A DNA stretch of 64,000 nucleotides, from positions 62,001-126,000 of the forward strand of contig JAPTJF010000002.1 in NCBI GenBank assembly GCA_029339195.1, written 5' to 3'. Under the pieces are notes generated by a model. It was not told the DNA's origin. It did not search any database and was given only the letters and a program-made list of their open reading frames with translations. Positions 11,860 through 27,520 of this stretch are shown here, in pieces; the stretch's first letter is position 1; each line of letters starts with the position of its first letter. Source of the stretch: Micractinium sp. NFX-FRZ. Lineage: Eukaryota > Chlorophyta > Trebouxiophyceae > Chlorellales > Chlorellaceae. The translations under genes were made by a program, and so were the position numbers.

Positions 11860-14800
11860 CTAGTGCCCCATGATGTCCCACACAAGTGTAGCGCATGCCC
11901 CCGCCGCTGCACTGAACAGCCTGCCCCCGCAGGCGCTGAACGCCAGCCCCACCACTGGCGTGCCCTCTGCATGCGCTGCCAGCTCCGCCCACGACTCGGT
12001 CTCCAGGCGGAGCAGCAGCACCGTGCCCGCGCTGGTGCCTGCTGCCAGCAGGGTCTCAGAGGGGTCCAGCGCCACCGCTGTGATGCCTGCACCGCCTGCC
12101 AGGGGCGCCAGCAGCGTCTTGACCACCGCCTGCGCTGTGTAGTCGAAGAGCAGCAGCTGGCCAGGGGCGGTGGGGTTGGAGCAGTAGAGGTGGCCGGGGT
12201 GGGCGTGGGAGAAGACTGCTTGCACCGCCAGCGGGGCGGCAGCATCCTCCTTGCAAGGCTGCTCATGGTTGCCTGCAGTGCTGCCATCTGTGGGGCCAAA
12301 AGACATGCGCGCCAGGGGCGTGACGGCTGCGTTCTTGGTCCAGGCTGCCTTGCAGACCAGCAGCGCCTGCTGGCCGCACAGCGCAAACACAGCGCTGTCA
12401 GTGGGGTGCACCGCCAGGCTGGCGAGCGGGAAGTTGGAGGGGCACAGGCGCCCCGAGTCCTGCTGCACCGCAAACTGCAGCGTGCGGTGCGCCACCTGCC
12501 CGCTGCCGCCGTCCAGCACAAGCAGTGCACCGCTCCTGCAGTAAGGGGGAGGTGAAGAGATGCGGAAGGGGTGTTTAGGAGGCCTGGAGAAGGCAGAGAG
12601 AAGGCCGCTTTATAGCGAAGGTTGCTGGTGTCATGGCTCCCAACCACGAACATGCAGAGCCGGCTCAGCCCCACCGAAGGGTGCGCCCAGTGGTTCGAGC
12701 GCCAGCAGCCTCAGCAGCACACCTGTAGGCCGCCATGACCTTGCACCCCCGGAGCCGCTGCACCACTTGGAGTGCCACCACGCCGCCCTGGCCTGCTGCC
12801 CCGGTTGCCCGCCAGTGCAGCCGGGCACCGGCCACGTCATACAGGCAGATGGTGCCGTCAGCATAAGCGGCAGCGCAGTAGGAGGCATCTCCCGCCAGGC
12901 TGACGTGGGTGGCGCCGGCCAGCTGGGAGAACTCCACAAGAGGGGCGCGCGCGCTGCTGGCCTCGCCCTACGGAGAGAAATGGGGCAGGGCAGGCCGCGG
13001 GTTATGCACACTCACTCAGCGCAAGCACAAGCAGGATTCACTGGACTCCACTCAAAAGCAAGCGGCCAGTGCTGCTAGCAAGGTACAACAACATCAGCAG
13101 TCATGTGCTGCATGCAGGCTTGCGGGCATTGCATCGCGGCAGGCTCACCATCTGCCACACCGCCACGCCAGCGGCAGATGCCATGGCCACTGTCGGCGGC
13201 ACCCCCTTCCAGGCCGCCCCTGCCGTCAGCTGCCACCCGTTGAGGCCATGCTGCTGGCCGCACAGCAGCACCTCGGACGGTGTGCCGGCGCTGCCTGAGG
13301 CCACACGCCACAGGGTGCCGCAGGCAGTGGCTGCCACAGCCTCCCGAGTTGTTGTGTCCAGCTGCAGGGCAACAACAGCTCCGTCCAGCTCCTCCCCACA
13401 CACCAAGCGCCAGCTGGCCTCCCTGTCGGACCAGCCCTCCTCTGCCAGCAGCAGCAGCGCGCCGCTGGCGGTGCCGGCAGCCAGCAGGTGCGGGCCACTG
13501 GAGCGCAGGCAGCTGACTGCCTGGCCCTGCACCTCGGCCAGCACCTGGCTGCGCTTCACATACTGCCCGCTGTCCATCTCCAGCCGCCACACCCGCCCGC
13601 CGCCGTCCCCTACATACACAATGCCTGTGCTGATTGATGTGCCAGGCCTGGCGTCAGCAGCGCTGCTCCGGACACACACCTCTTCCTCCTCTTCCTCCTC
13701 CTCCTCCGCCACACATGTCTCCACCGCCGTCAGTGCCGCCCCGCGCAGCCCTGCCGGCAGGTGCACCGCGCTGCTGCTGAGCGCCTCGGGCTCCAGCTGC
13801 CACTGCATGAGCCCCTGGCTGCTGGCGGTGTAGAACGTGGGCAGCTCGCCAGCCGCACGGGCAGCCCAGGCCAGACCGGCAACAGCCTGGGCCAGCTCTA
13901 CTGCCGCCACCAGCTCAGGCTCGGGCTCACCCACGGACCACAGTGCCAGGGTGCAGTTGGAGCTGTCGGGTGACTGGCTCAGTGAGGCCAGCAGCGAGCT
14001 GTCTGGGCTGAAGGCCAGCGTCTGCAGGGGCAGGCAGCACAGGTGCAAGAAGGTGTGCTTCAGTTTGATGTGTCGCAAAGGCCTGGCTCTTCAGAGCTTG
14101 ACAGCGCTAGCGGGTCACCCAGGGAGGGAGGTGTTGGCAGCACTCCAGCCCCCCTGCCCCGCCTCCCTCATCCGACGGCCTTCCCCCCAAGCTTGGAAGA
14201 AGAATGCAGACCTGGACTGCAAAGGAGTGGTGGCTCAGCACAATACTTCCTCCAGGCGCCCCCTGCAGCCCCATCACATGGATCTCTGCACTGCTGCCCT
14301 CAGCAGTCGCAGGCCGCACCGCAGCTGCCACCAAGTGGCCATTGCCAGAGGCTGCCACCGCTGTGATGTCACGCGGCAGGCGTGCCAGGTGGCGCTGCTG
14401 CCAGGCTGGCAGGTCCTCAAGCACCAGCACGTTGCCAGCTGCATACAGCAGCTGCTGCTGGCAGCCGGGGGGCTGCCAGTGGAAGCCAGCAGCGGCATCA
14501 AAGCCGCACACGCGCTGCACAGCCGCAGTGGGCGGCAGCAGCTGCAGCTGCTGCCCCTGGTGCTGCTTGGCACTGCTGCGCTTGCCCGGTGAACTGAAGT
14601 GCAGCTGCTTCTGCTGGCGCACCACCTGGGTGCACCGCTCGCCAGGGGTGGCCGTGATGAGCAGTGCTGCCTCGGGTGCCTTCTGGTACCGCTCCCAGAT
14701 GGGGGGCGCCTTGCTCCGCCCCCGCACCGGACTGGCTGGCAGGCTGGCGCTCTGCTGCCGTCCAGCAGCGGCAACACATGTCACTGCTGCTGCTGCTGTG

Positions 14801-17800
14801 CTGCGCAAGGGCTGCAGCGCTGGGGGCGCGCTGGGCGGGCGCGGCGGCAGGCACCTCTGCAGAGCTGCCGGCAGTGGCCGCGGCGCTGGTGATCCCGCAT
14901 CAGCAGCATCGGCTGCAGCTGCCTGCTGCAAGGACGGCTGCCGCTGCTTCTGCTCCGGGCCAAGCGCATGTGCTGGAGCCAGGGTGGGGTGAGGTGCAGC
15001 CAGAGAGGGAGGTGGCGGTCCAGGGGTCCGCCCAGTGCAGTCCAGCCTTAGGCTGACTACAGCCCGCTGCTGCGGCTTGGGAGGCACAGAGACCGGCTGC
15101 AGCTGCTGCAAGGGCTGCCCTGCGACAGCACCTGCAGGCTGCTGGCCGCGGGTGACCACCAGCGTGCCTGCTGTGGCTACGTCTGCAGGCGAGCGCTGTG
15201 CTGTGCAACCAAAGCAGGGCTCGCCATGGAAGCTCCAGCAGCACGCCTCTCCCTGCGACCCCACCGTCAGCAGCTGCCTGCTGCTCAGGAACACTGCGCC
15301 CGCCACCGAGCTGCCAGAAGGCGCACTGAACTCCTGGCATGGCAAGCTGCGCATGATGCCAGCGGATGCCGCTGCAGGACGCTTGTGCTGCTGCTCCTGC
15401 TGCTCCTGCTGCTGCTGGGAGGTGCCGCTGCCGTTGCCACGCTGCTCCAGCGCCAGGCAGTGCAGGCGGTGCAGCCCCCACACCTTGATCTGCCCGCTGG
15501 CGGTGCCCGCCACCAGGAAGGAGCCAGAGGGGTCCAGAGCCGACGCCAGGCAGGGGCTTGCCAGGCAGCGAGGGATGTCCAGCACAGTGCTCCCATCCGC
15601 ACAGCTGTAGGCCAGCAGCCGGCCGGCCGCCGTCAACGCCAGCACGTGCCGGCTGTCGGGTAGCAGCTGCAGCTGCACCACACGGCTGCGCCCAGCCACT
15701 GGCAGCTGCAGCATTGGCTGCATGCTGATGGTGTTGTAGAGCACAATGGCGCTGGCTGGCTGGGTCACACTGCTGTTGCTGCCACTTGCTGCAGCGCTGG
15801 CTGGCGGCCCGCCAGCACTGGGGTTGCTGCTGCCATGGCCCATGCACAGCGCAGCAGTGGCCAGCAGCTTGCCGTGTGCATTGGTGGCCATCGCAGTGGC
15901 ATGCAGTGGAAACCCAGCCAGCACAAAGGTGGTGGGCATGTAGGCGCGCTGTGTGTCGTAGGCGCACACGCACCCGTCCTCGCCTGCGGGCGGTGGAAGG
16001 GCACAAGTGCCGGCGTCAGGCCTACGTGGGACAGGGGCAGGGGCAGCACCCACGACACCAACCCATGACAGCGATCATTTTGCAAAGCACAGCGCAGCAT
16101 AGCACAGCAGCGGTGGCCCCTCCTCACCAAGGCTGAACAGCACGTGGCCTTGTTGCGCGTACACCAGCTGCGTCACCGCCCCCGTGTGCTGCCGGCTCTG
16201 CGCAACCATCGTCGCGGTGCCGGCGTCAAAGACGCGCAGGGCGTCGCCCTGGAAGGCGCACGCCACCTCCGGCTTGCCAGGGTGGCAAGCAATGCTGCAG
16301 CAAGAGGCAGGGTTGGCATGGGACGTTGGCAGGTGAGGAGGGCAAATGGCAGCTAGGCCTGTACACTTCAGGCTGTGTGTGGCAGAACCAGCACGCACGA
16401 GTAGCATCAACTGCGGCCATTATGAGCATGCAGGTGTGCTCCGGCCTGAACGAAGCCCACCTGAGCACGGTCTCTCCTGGTGCGCTCAGCTCCAGCACTT
16501 GCTGGTGGTCTGCGCTGCTCCACACCCGCACTGTGCCATCAGCCCCAGCGGTGCAGTACTGCACCTCCGGCTGCTGCTGCTGCTGCAGACCTGGTGCCTG
16601 CTCTGCCGCTGCCAGCAGTGCTGCCGCGTGCACCCCTGCTGTGTGCGAGCGGAGCAGAGTGGAGTACTTGGCTGAGGGCACCTCCAGCAGGCTCAGCGCA
16701 CCGCTGCTGGTGCCTACCACCACGCGCAGTCCGTCAGGGGACAGCGCTATGCCTGCAAGTGAGAGGATGCACAAGCGGGCAGGCAGGCAAGGTTGGGTGC
16801 AGGGCAGGGTGCAAACCCTGGCAGTTTGGTGATCCAGCGAATGCACTGCAGTCACAGCCCAGTCACGCTTCTCATTCTCTGCTCCCAGCTTCAATGCACC
16901 ACCAAAACACCATGTGCAAAGCGACCTGTCCATCCCAAGACGGCAGGTCCTCCCACCCACCCGCCCACCCACCCGTGACCGCCCCCTCGTGCGCCGCCTC
17001 CATGTATGCCTCCCGCATGTCGCTGCCCCACAGGCGCAGCAGGCGGTCGGCACCGCCGGTCACGCAGAAGCCCTCGTGGACTGCCAGCGCTGCCAGCGTG
17101 GAGGAGTGTGCCTGGGACACGCCTTCCACAGCACGGGTCTCCAAGTTGATGGCGTACAGTGCACCTGCAGGAGACATGGGGTAGGGCGGGCAGGGGAGCA
17201 GGACTGGGTACTATGCCTGGCACGTGGGGGAGATCCCGGCGCATGGACAGGGGCAGCATGAGGCAAAAAACCAGGAGTTCGCGGGCTGCAGCAGCACGGA
17301 GTTGCTGCCTCTTCTTCTGCTGCCCTGCGCTGCCGCTCACCGGAGGATGTGCCGGCAAGCATGCGGCGCAGCGCCAGCGGGCGCTCGCGCAGCGGCGGCT
17401 CAAATGCCAGGCAGGTGAACACCTCGCCCACAGTGCTGGAGGCAGGGTTGGCCAGCGTGCCGCAGCTGTAGGGGCGGCGCGCCGCCACCACGCCATCCAT
17501 GGGCACAGACAGGCTGCGCAGCTGGCCGTCCTTGAGCCTGGGTGCGGCAGCAGGGGGGGCGGGGTGCACAATGTGATAGCAGTACGTCTATTGCATGGAC
17601 TGTGCTGCGACGTCGTCATACAGCCAAGCAGCCAAGCGTGCGCCCCTCCCAGCTCCCAGGTGGCCACCCTACCCTAATCCCCACCACCTTCCCCACCTGT
17701 GCACGCGCACGCTGTTCTTGCCGCAGGTGACCAGGCGGGAGGGGTCGTAGGGCACGCACTTGACGGCCTGGATGTTGTAGTCGCTTACCTGCCTGGCCAG

Positions 17801-18316
17801 CTCCCGGGCCCTGCTGACCCCGCTGCCCTTGCAGCCGCTGCTGCTGCTGTCGCTGCCCGCCGATGCCCCAGCGGCATCTGCAGCGGCTGCCACCCAGCAG
17901 GCCGACACATCCCAGCATGCCAGCTCCTGGCGCCCCTGGCTGTCCACCCCAGCGGTGGCCAGCAGGCTGCCATCGGGGGACAGGTCCAGGCAGGTGGTGC
18001 CGCCAGCATGGCCTGCCAACAATGAGGTGGGTGCAGGTTGTTACTTGCAAGCATTGCGTCAAACTGAGCATTTCAGCATGTGCTGGCAACAGCAGGCCAG
18101 GCCAGGCAAAAGGCAAGCAAGCTCAGCCAGCACCACGGCTTTCCAGCATTCAAGGCAAGGGGCCTCTCCTCACCTGGGAAGGTGGACAGGCACACACCCT
18201 GCCGCAGGTCCCACAGGCGCAGCGCCGTTCCGGGCCCCTCCTCAGCAGATGCCAGCCGCCCGCCGTCGGCGGACAGCGCCAGCGCCCGCACAGCGCCCGC
18301 ATGGCCACGCAGGTGG

Positions 18317-18357
<41 letters not shown>

Positions 18358-19473
18358 GCCCCCTGGCAGCTTCATTGCAACTATCAAGGAGCCGGCGGCA
18401 TACACAACCTCGTGGCAGTCTCCGCTGCCGCTGCCGCCGGAAGCCGGAGGCACCCAGTGCAGCAGCCCAGAGTGCCGGCCTGAAAACGCGTCCACACGCT
18501 GCAGCCGGGCAATGGGTGCTGGCTGCAGCGCCAGAGGCGGCTCCAGATCGCCTGCCTCAGCAGCCTTTTTCGCTCGTGGCGACTTTGGGCGCGCCGGTGC
18601 TGGCTGGGGTGCCGGCACTGCGGGGCGCGGCGATGTCGGGCGCAGCCGCGGCGCTGCCACCTGCACACCGCCCGCCGGCTCGGCTGGCACCCACAGCACG
18701 CGGGCCTGCTCCACATCGAAAGCCGCGCTGAAGGCCAGGTCAGCAGGTAGAGAGTGCCAGTCAAAGGCAACATCTGAAGTGAAGGCGCCGCGCACTGTCA
18801 TGTTGGCACATAGCTGCAGCGTGCGCAGGCGGGCAAACGGAGAGCCCCCGCCACCTCCGCCCACGCCGGCACCTGCTGCCGCCGCCACGCTCTGCAGGTC
18901 GATGGCTAGTAGCGTCCAGGCGGCGTGCGCAGCAGGGAGGTACACGTGCAGGCCGCCGGCGCGGCGTGCGCGGGCGCGTGCGCCCTCCTCCCCGCCCCAC
19001 AGGTTGGAGATGGACAGCCGGTGCTGGCCGCGGTCGGCCGTGGTGAAGTCAGCGTGCAGTGCATGCGTCTTGCCTGGCTCCAACCTCAGCTGTATGTACA
19101 GGAACCGGTGTTGCGAGCCCAGGCTGGCCTCGGGCCTGCGCGGCAGGCGCAAGCTGTTGGCCGCCGGCACAGCACCCGCAAGCCGCACGACGGGCCGCCC
19201 GATGGCACGGTCCTGTGGGGTGGTGGGTGATGGGTGGTGGGTGGGGGTCGGCAGTGCAGTGGCGAGGGTAGTGTGACAGCATCTGTGCAAGTGCAGTAGT
19301 TGGCTAATGGCGGTCAAGCATAAGATCGATGGGGTGCTCACCACTGCGACGCTCGCGTCGCCGGCCCGCTGAAAGTCGCCGCCGCCCCGCTGCCAGGCGT
19401 CGGCAGTGACGCCGCAGCCCTTGAACAGGTCTGTGAACTGGCCCGACGGCTGGCGTTGCCTGCGGGACGCCAT
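11860..19473 (-). CDS. POC16: WDR90/POC16: CFAP20-like domain plus multiple WD40 repeats
   Basis: Eleven exons join in phase to 1966 residues: 19342-19473, 18174-19212, 17697-18012, 17341-17537, 17164 down to 16973, 16461-16752, 16128-16294, 14212-15983, 13149-14021, 12723-12967 and 11860-12535. The N terminus has the CFAP20-like (DUF667) fold of WDR90: FTDLFKGCGVTADAWQRGG, VRLAGAVPAANSLRLPRRP, HRFLYIQLRLEPGKTHALHA and LSISNLWGG. A basic/proline linker with 13 glutamines follows, then WD40 blades throughout (VRALALSADGGRLASAEEG ... LRLWDLRQG; TCLDLSPDGSLLATAGVD; ADRLLRLWG; PVVGLAFSACGGRLFSAA ... LVWDIMGH). In other eukaryotes WDR90/POC16 is a centriole inner-scaffold and cilium-assembly protein. 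It starts divergently from NOP16. Length is close to animal WDR90 (about 1750 residues). No disruption is visible, so it looks functional. Confidence 0.85.
18318..18353 (-). repeat. (CAG)12 coding trinucleotide repeat in WDR90
   Basis: Twelve perfect GCT/AGC units on the plus strand encode most of a 13-glutamine tract in exon 2 of WDR90. It is uninterrupted, so probably length-polymorphic. Confidence 0.85.
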
Positions 19474-20041
19474 GGCTGCTGAGAGCTGGTGAGCGGCGAG
19501 AGGCAAGGAGGCGAGGAGAGGAGCGGGCGTAACAGTCGAGCTGGAAGCGCCGAGCGGCGGCCGGGCAGCCTGTCTAGGCATGCCACAATGCGCAGCGACG
19601 CTCAATTGGCGATCCAAGAGCCAGCATTGAAGCATGAAGCATTTGCCAGGCAACGCCAGCTGGGCAGCACGAGTTTTCTCGGCCTTCCGCACCAAGCACC
19701 TTCCTGGCCATATTTCGTGTGAAGGTTACGACTGGCTGAAGCGCAAGCAACTCCCTCAGGTCCCTTCCGGCTCCCTTAACTTTGCCCCGCCGCCGCTCAC
19801 CAGCCCAGCAGCGCAGCAAGCAGAAGCACACAGGCAAGTGCGCGTTGCGCGGGGTGAGCACTGCCGGCGCGGCGCATGCATGCTGCACATGGCGCCGCTG
19901 CCTGCTGCCGCCGCTCCTTGCCGCGTCCACTGCCGCTGCTGTTGCCGAGACTCTCTCACTTCTGCAAAGGCGTTACTTCTGATGCAATCTCTTTCCCAAA
20001 GTCGTGTGCAACGTGTTTCCCCACCGGACGCTTCCTGCAGG
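19474..20041. promoter_or_regulatory. Bidirectional promoter region of WDR90 and NOP16
   Basis: 568 bp between two divergent start codons. An in-frame ATG for WDR90 exists at 19695, but the conserved protein starts at 19473. No recognisable regulatory motif. Confidence 0.45.
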
Positions 20042-21337
20042 ATGGGTGGCAGCCTCCGACGTCACAAGAAGTCAAAACCTAGGATTATCAAGGCACGTGT
20101 GCGGCTGCATGCATGTGCCGCTGCCGAGCGTGCGGCCCGGGCCTCGCTGGGATCGATCCCTTGCAAGTATGGCTGTCAAAGCCGTGGCCGCAGGGTGACG
20201 GATGCCCAGTACCTGCCCCAAGCTTTTCACCCCACCTCATCGTTCACTTACTGCAGCGGCAAAAGAAGAAGAAGTTTGTGAAGAGCGATGTGCCTCAGGA
20301 CTTGGTGCACAATGCGGAGGAGATCAAGCTGAAGATGGGCATCAAGTGAGCGAATGCTTGAGCGGCCACAAGGGAGTGTTGTCAACGGGGGTGCTGGGTT
20401 ACTGTCAGGCTGGGTGGCTACACCATGGCTGCAGTAGGGTGGCACATGTGCCCGCCGTTATGTCCCGCTCTGCAGTCACCGCCACATCCAAGCTGCCCTC
20501 TCCATGCTCCTCACAGGCCCTTGCCGCCCAAACACCTTTCATGCTCACCCCTGGGTCTGCATCACCGCCTCCCGTCTCATTTCCCCCCAAAGCAGCCCCC
20601 GAATGGGACGACCAGCACCATGTGGAGGCCCACTCTCGACGCCTTGCCTCCAGCCCTGCTTCCCTTACCCACACCCAACCTCTTTCCCCTCCTGCCCCTC
20701 CTGCCCCAGGCCTGACTGGGACGACCAGCAGCACGTGGAGGCCAACTACGAGCGGGCGGGGCTGGTGTCGGATGTGAACGCGGCGTTTGGGCGCAACGCG
20801 CGGCGGGATGTGCTGCGGGAGAAGGCGGAGGCGGACCCGGCGTCGCTGGAGGCGGAGGTGCAGGATGACGAGCTCAAGGCGGCCTTTGCCCAGGTGGGTG
20901 GGCGCTGGTGGGGCTGGCAGGGCAGAACAAGGCGGGGGCAATGGGGGGCTGGGAGGGGCAGGCGGGCAGTGGCGGAGGTGCAGAATGTGTGAGGTCAAGT
21001 GGCCTGTGCCCAGGTGGGGTTGATGGGCGGCAGAGGTCGGGGCCGAGTCACACCTTGCCCACCTGTGCCGCCTCCCTCCCCTCCCTTGCGCAACTCCCGC
21101 TCGCAGGTGCGCAGCACCGGCAAGGCGGCGCCCAAGCGGCTGACCAGCCACCAGCGGCAGATTGTGGCGCGCCTGGTGGCGGCGCACGGGGACGACGTGG
21201 CGGCCATGCAGCGCGACATGAAGCTGAACAGCATGCAGCACTCGGAGGGGGTGCTGCGCGCGCTGCTGGAGTCGTTTTCGTACTGGAAGGAGGGCAGCGG
21301 GGTGGACTTCCGCGTGCCCAACAAGCGGCTCTGGTAG
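20042..21337 (+). CDS. NOP16: Nucleolar protein 16 (60S ribosome biogenesis)
   Basis: Exons 20042-20092, 20257-20345, 20710-20893 and 21107-21337 join in phase to 184 residues. The start MGGSLRRHKKSKPRIIK matches the basic MGGSRRK-type N terminus of plant NOP16. DWDDQQHVEANYERAGLVSD sits in the middle. The C terminus LTSHQRQIVARLVAAHGDDV ... MQRDMKLNSMQHS is the family signature (a SANT-like helix pair with D-K-LN-MQ). NOP16 is a nucleolar factor of pre-60S particles. Intron 1 would begin with GC (AAG|GCACGT) if the phase-0 join to RQKKKKFVKSD is right. A GT donor a few bases later breaks the frame. The alternative is a longer exon 1 that I consider less likely. Confidence 0.8.
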
Positions 21338-22165
21338 ACCTGTGCGGCACTGCTGCCTCCGCCTCTGTTTGTTCTCGTACATCTACATCTAAAGCAGGAA
21401 CACTACTCTTCCGCGTCTGCTGGGCTGGTCTGGGCATCTCTACCGGCTGCCACCTGGCCGCATCACGGCTCACCTCCTTCTGTCCCGCTGCCTGCCAGGC
21501 CCTCTGCTGCTGCCCGCCCCCTGCTGGCCTCTGCCCCCTGCGCTCCCCGCCCCTGATGCGCTCGCCTCCTCAAAAGTTTGCTGTTACCGAGGCACAGCAA
21601 GCACATGTATACTCACGCAATTGCGCCTGCCTAATGGAGGAGGTGGGGTGAGGGCCAGTAGGGGAGGTATGGTACACAGCCAATGTGGAGAGCAGTGCAA
21701 CTGTTCGGTCAGGAGGGGAGGGGGACCGCGGCGTGGGTGGGGTGGGGACGCAAGGGGTTCTATTGCCGGGAGGTGATAGGGGTGGACGGAGCGGAGAGGA
21801 AGGGAACAGAATCTAATGAAAAGAAGCGGGCAGGACAGAGGGGTGGCCAGGGTAGCATGGCGGCCAGACAGGAGGTATGTTTGCAGCGGGCCGGCGCGGC
21901 ACGACGTCACCGCCCGGCCCGCCGACCAGCGCAGCAACACGCGGGGGCTGGGCCACCAGTATGGGGCAGGCAGGCAGGCAGCCTATGCCCTGCTATTCGG
22001 TCCGGCGCCCGATGCTGCTGAACGCTGGAGTCAGCCAGAGCCCGCCGGTGCGGAGGGGCCGCCACCGCCTAGCACACGGCACAGGCAACATTCTTTGCCT
22101 TGCGCCGCACGGCGGCGGCAGCCCCGGGCTCACGGCTGCGCTGCGCTGCGCTGTGCGCGCTGCGC
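21338..22165. other. Convergent intergenic region between NOP16 and DAHP synthase
   Basis: Facing 3' flanks. Purine-rich plus-strand stretch around 21640-21870, no conserved reading frame and no TGTAA signal seen on either strand. Confidence 0.35.
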
Positions 22166-26093
<3,928 letters not shown>

Positions 26094-26322
26094 GGCTGCG
26101 GTCGAGTGCTGCTACGGGCCGTGCGGCGTGGGGAGGAGCGAACAGGCGCAGCTGAGGGCCTTCACAGGCAAGCGTGACCCTTCCTGTCCTTGCTGGCAAC
26201 GGGGACGAGAATGGTAGAGCTGCTGAAGCCTCTGTGTTGCCATTCAGCCATCCACAAAGCTTGGTAGCATTTAATCACACCCGTCTGACTCGGGTTGTGA
26301 GCCGCACTAAACGCTTCCTCAC
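26094..26322. promoter_or_regulatory. Compact bidirectional promoter of DAHP synthase and the small gene at 26323
   Basis: Only 229 bp separate the two divergent start codons. Two separate promoters would have to overlap. No clear motif seen. Confidence 0.45.
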
Positions 26323-27520
26323 ATGACGTCCATGGCGCACCTGCAGCAAGGCAGTGGCGAGGCTGCTGAGCGCTTCAAACCCCTCCTCAAGGTAATTCTA
26401 CAGTGACGACATGAACAGATGCGTTCGATCGGCGCCTTGGGTGCCCGCAGCTTGCTGCCGCCAGCAGCCTGCTGCCAGCCGCCAGCCTGCCGCTTCTCGT
26501 GGGTATCTTTTGCTGTGCCCTGCCGACCTTCGACCGCCTTTGCCCGTTCCTGCCTTGCAGGAATGGGTCAAAGACCACCGCATGTTTGCCGCAACGCTGG
26601 AAGAGCTGGCGGGCCAGCTGGCGCTGCTGCAGCCGCCGCCGCAGCAGGAGCACAAGGGCCGCAGCCAGACTGCACCAGACTCCACTGTGCTGCAGCGAAT
26701 GGCACAGCGTGCGCCCAGCGAGCGGATGGCAGCCTATGCTGCCGGCAAGCTGCCTACCGGCACCCTGCAGCGGGGCCTGCCTGAGCAGCTGGACCAGAAC
26801 CTGCGCCTGCTGGGCGTGCTGGCAGCTGAGATGCGGCGCTTTGTGGGGCAGATGGAGGTGCTGGCTGACGCGTGTGCAGCCCAGGTAGTGGCAGCGGTGA
26901 ACCTGGCTCCAGTGGGCAGCGGCGCCAACAGCACGGCAACGCTGGACAGCAGTCAGGGTGGCTGCGAGGCTGCGCTGCTGATCGCTGGAGTGCTGGAGGG
27001 CGCTGCCAGGGAGACGGCGCTCATTGTGAGTGCGGCGCCGTGGGCCTGGCAGCCAGGAACCTGCAGCCAGCTGTGGCCATGCAGCCTACCATGCTCTGAT
27101 TAGGATGCTTGGCATCACCTTGAACGCTTCCCGGCATCACCCTCTTCCAGTGGCCCCATCCCGTGCGTGCATAACGATCCATGCCTGTGCCTGCCTGCAG
27201 GAGCGGGCGGCGGAGGGCATCACGCTGACCAGCCCTCCAGAGGAGGTGTCAGCGGCAGCCACAATGATACAGCTGCAGCCGTTTGTGGACGCCGCGCTGC
27301 TGGCAGCGGCGCTTGAAGCGGGGGATGCAGGCAAGTAGGAAAGGAGGTGCAGTGTGCCCGGCTGCTGGTGGCAAGTTTTATGAGGCAATTCGTACACGTA
27401 TGTTTTGCTTTTGATTGCACACAGCGGCCTGATGTTTTGCTTTTGATGGCACGCAGCAGCCTGATGTTCCTCCTCTGCCATGCCCGTGCAGATGCGGAGC
27501 AGCAGCCAGGCAGTGGCTAG
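26323..27520 (+). CDS. Small alpha-helical protein, function not recognised
   Basis: Exons 26323-26391, 26561-27025, 27201-27330 and 27492-27520 join in phase to 230 residues. I do not firmly recognise it. It is helical and leucine/alanine-rich: FKPLLKEWVKDHRMFAATLE, QLALLQPPPQ, LDQNLRLLGVLAAEMRRFV and IERAAEGITLTSPPEEVSA. The spacing of these helices loosely recalls C1orf109/AIRIM-type ribosome-maturation proteins, a weak resemblance only. No signal peptide or membrane span is seen. The last intron has a perfect GC donor (CAG|GCAAGT). If it is not removed, translation ends two codons later at the TAG at 27337-27339, so both endings are possible. A second ATG at 26332 could also be used. Confidence 0.55.
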
